From an uncultured Clostridia bacterium (GTDB lineage: Bacteria > Bacillota > Clostridia > Christensenellales > CASEPJ01), in assembly GCA_949289715.1 (NCBI GenBank), contig CASEPJ010000107.1, forward strand, positions 1 to 15,590: DNA of 15,590 bases, in the 5' to 3' direction. Shown here piece after piece: positions 14,366 through 15,590 of this stretch (the stretch's first letter is position 1; every line of letters begins with the position of its first letter). The notes under the pieces were generated by a model. It was given only the letters and a program-made list of their open reading frames with translations. It was not told the DNA's origin and made no database searches. Made by a program: the position numbers and the translations under genes.

Positions 14366-15142
14366 ATGGGAAAAATAATAGCATTTACTAATCAAAAAGG
14401 CGGCGTCGGTAAAACTACAAGCTGCGTCAATCTTGCATCGTATCTTGCTGCAGCCGACAAAAAAGTGCTGTTGGTGGATATTGACCCGCAAGGTAATTCC
14501 ACAACGGGGTTAGGTGTTGAAAAAAACAAACTCGAATATTCGATTTACGACATTATGGCAGGTGAATTGCAGGAAGTTAATAAAGCGATTATGGAAACTT
14601 CGATAAAAAATTTAAAATTATTACCTGCAAACATAAACCTTGCAGGGGCGGAAGTTGAGCTTGTATACATGGAAGAAAGAGACCGAATATTAAAAAAAGC
14701 TTTAAAGATGTTGAAAAACGAATTCGATTACATTTGTATAGACTGTCCTCCCTCTTTGGGATTGCTTACAATAAATGCGCTTACCGCTGCGGACGGTGTG
14801 ATTATTCCTATTCAGTGCGAGTTTTATGCGCTGGAAGGGTTAAGTCAATTGATGAATACGATTTATCTAATTAAAAAACAGTTGAATCCTTCTTTAGAAG
14901 TAGAAGGAATAATACTTACTATGTATGATAGCAGAAACAAATTGAATAAGCAGGTTGTCGAAGAAATTTATAAATTTTTAGGTAAAAAAGTATTTAATAC
15001 ATTTATTCCGAGAAACGTTAAACTTAGCGAAGCACCGAGTTTCGGAGTGCCGGTAATGATACACGACAGAAAATGCGCCGGCGCAAGAGCTTACGAGTCG
15101 CTCACTAAAGAATTTTTAAAAAGAGAAAATAAAAATAAATAG
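14366..15142 (+). CDS. soj: Chromosome-partitioning ATPase ParA/Soj
   Basis: A 258-residue ParA-family ATPase of the short chromosomal type without an N-terminal DNA-binding domain. The deviant Walker A motif KGGVGKTT is at 11-18 with the signature lysine Lys11; VDIDPQGNSTTGLG (37-50) forms the switch region, CIDCPPSLG (124-132) is Walker B, and the late family block IPRNVKLSEAPSFG is at 214-227. Soj binds DNA as an ATP dimer; ParB stimulates its ATPase, and together they segregate origins and, in Bacillus, influence DnaA and sporulation initiation. CGGAGG precedes the ATG. The gap to rsmG is 228 bases with inverted repeats; parB follows after 17 bases. Confidence 0.95.
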   Translation: MGKIIAFTNQKGGVGKTTSCVNLASYLAAADKKVLLVDIDPQGNSTTGLGVEKNKLEYSIYDIMAGELQEVNKAIMETSIKNLKLLPANINLAGAEVELVYMEERDRILKKALKMLKNEFDYICIDCPPSLGLLTINALTAADGVIIPIQCEFYALEGLSQLMNTIYLIKKQLNPSLEVEGIILTMYDSRNKLNKQVVEEIYKFLGKKVFNTFIPRNVKLSEAPSFGVPVMIHDRKCAGARAYESLTKEFLKRENKNK

Positions 15143-15159
15143 AAAGGGAGATTTAACAT

Positions 15160-15590
15160 ATGAGTAAGAATACCGGTTTAGGCAGAGGTTTAGAAGCTTT
15201 GTTTTCCTTTAACAGTAACGATATTTCATCCGATAAAGCACAGCAAGCACCTGCAAGTCAACCCAGCAAAAGCGTTTCAGATATTTTAGAAGGCGAAACG
15301 GCGCAAATGATTTCATTAGCGCTAATAGACAGAAATCCCGAACAACCGAGGAAAGAATTTAATGCGGATGCATTAAACGATCTTGCTAATTCAATTAAAG
15401 TACACGGTGTCATTCAGCCTATTATAGTTACCCCCCGCGATAAAAGATATATGATTATAGCGGGTGAAAGACGTTATAGAGCTGCAAAAATTGCCGAATT
15501 GACAGAGATTCCCGCTATTGTCAGAAAATATACGAATCAACAAATTAAAGAAATTTCGCTTATTGAAAATTTACAAAGGGAAGATTTAAA
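15160..15590 (+). CDS. parB: Chromosome-partitioning protein ParB/Spo0J, partial
   Basis: The first 143 codons of ParB, cut by the right window edge. The N-terminus GLGRGLEALF (6-15) is the ParA-interacting segment and family hallmark. After a variable linker, the ParB/Srx-like domain begins with ISLALIDRNPEQPRKEF and continues with ANSIKVHGVIQPIIV and the GERRYRAAK block (ParB box II), which in studied ParB proteins takes part in CTP binding and clamp formation at parS. The helix-turn-helix that reads parS would lie beyond the window. AAAGGGAG precedes the ATG at 15160 with good spacing. It is co-transcribed with soj. Confidence 0.95.
   Translation, partial: MSKNTGLGRGLEALFSFNSNDISSDKAQQAPASQPSKSVSDILEGETAQMISLALIDRNPEQPRKEFNADALNDLANSIKVHGVIQPIIVTPRDKRYMIIAGERRYRAAKIAELTEIPAIVRKYTNQQIKEISLIENLQREDL

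Overview
The window is AT-rich bacterial DNA with Shine-Dalgarno-led genes, consensus sigma-A-type promoters and short intrinsic terminators. It most likely comes from a low-GC Bacillota, probably an uncultured member of the class Clostridia. The evidence is gene content and order: mrnC-thyX-rlmB-sigH and rsmG-soj-parB are both classic Bacillota blocks, and the sigma factor is clearly of the SigH type. No species can be named from the sequence alone. Most of the window is ordinary chromosomal backbone. I see no tRNA, rRNA, CRISPR array, insertion sequence or prophage.

Layout. (1) 1-604, minus: the N-terminal two thirds of a CPBP-family membrane protease, cut by the window edge, with a near-perfect promoter at 726-754. 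(2) 605-1223: very AT-rich divergent intergenic region. (3) 1224-4026, plus: mrnC (Mini-RNase III), thyX (flavin-dependent thymidylate synthase), rlmB (23S rRNA 2'-O-methyltransferase) and sigH. (4) 4064-6526, plus: a large protein with a degenerate alpha/beta-hydrolase domain, then a small DUF951 protein and signal peptidase I (lepB), the last two overlapping. (5) 6717-7559, plus: a DegV-family fatty-acid-binding protein with its own promoter, facing the minus-strand genes across a bidirectional terminator. (6) 7792-12657, minus: a membrane-anchored M23 endopeptidase with DTENPGE repeats, the potassium uptake pair ktrB-ktrA, an MscS-family channel, and an unrecognised single-pass protein with a fibronectin-III-like outer domain. 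(7) 13252-15590, plus: a promoter, a structured leader, then rsmG, soj (parA) and the start of parB.

How the genes fit together. Block 3 serves rRNA maturation, dTMP synthesis and transition-state or sporulation transcription. Block 6 is largely an osmotic and envelope unit: K+ uptake (KtrAB), emergency solute release (MscS) and a cell-wall peptidase. Block 7 is the origin-proximal segregation block (ParA/ParB) with its usual partner rsmG, which suggests that this part lies near the replication origin.

The points most worth a second look are: the hydrolase-like protein at 4064-5740, which lacks the expected catalytic nucleophile and has no histidine across the region that should hold the catalytic one; an inverted repeat plus phased GTGAAAC motifs (similar to half of a parS site) just upstream of the rsmG-soj-parB promoter; the hairpin-rich leaders of rsmG and soj; and the small FN3-like membrane protein upstream of mscS. 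No clearly new multi-gene system is evident.
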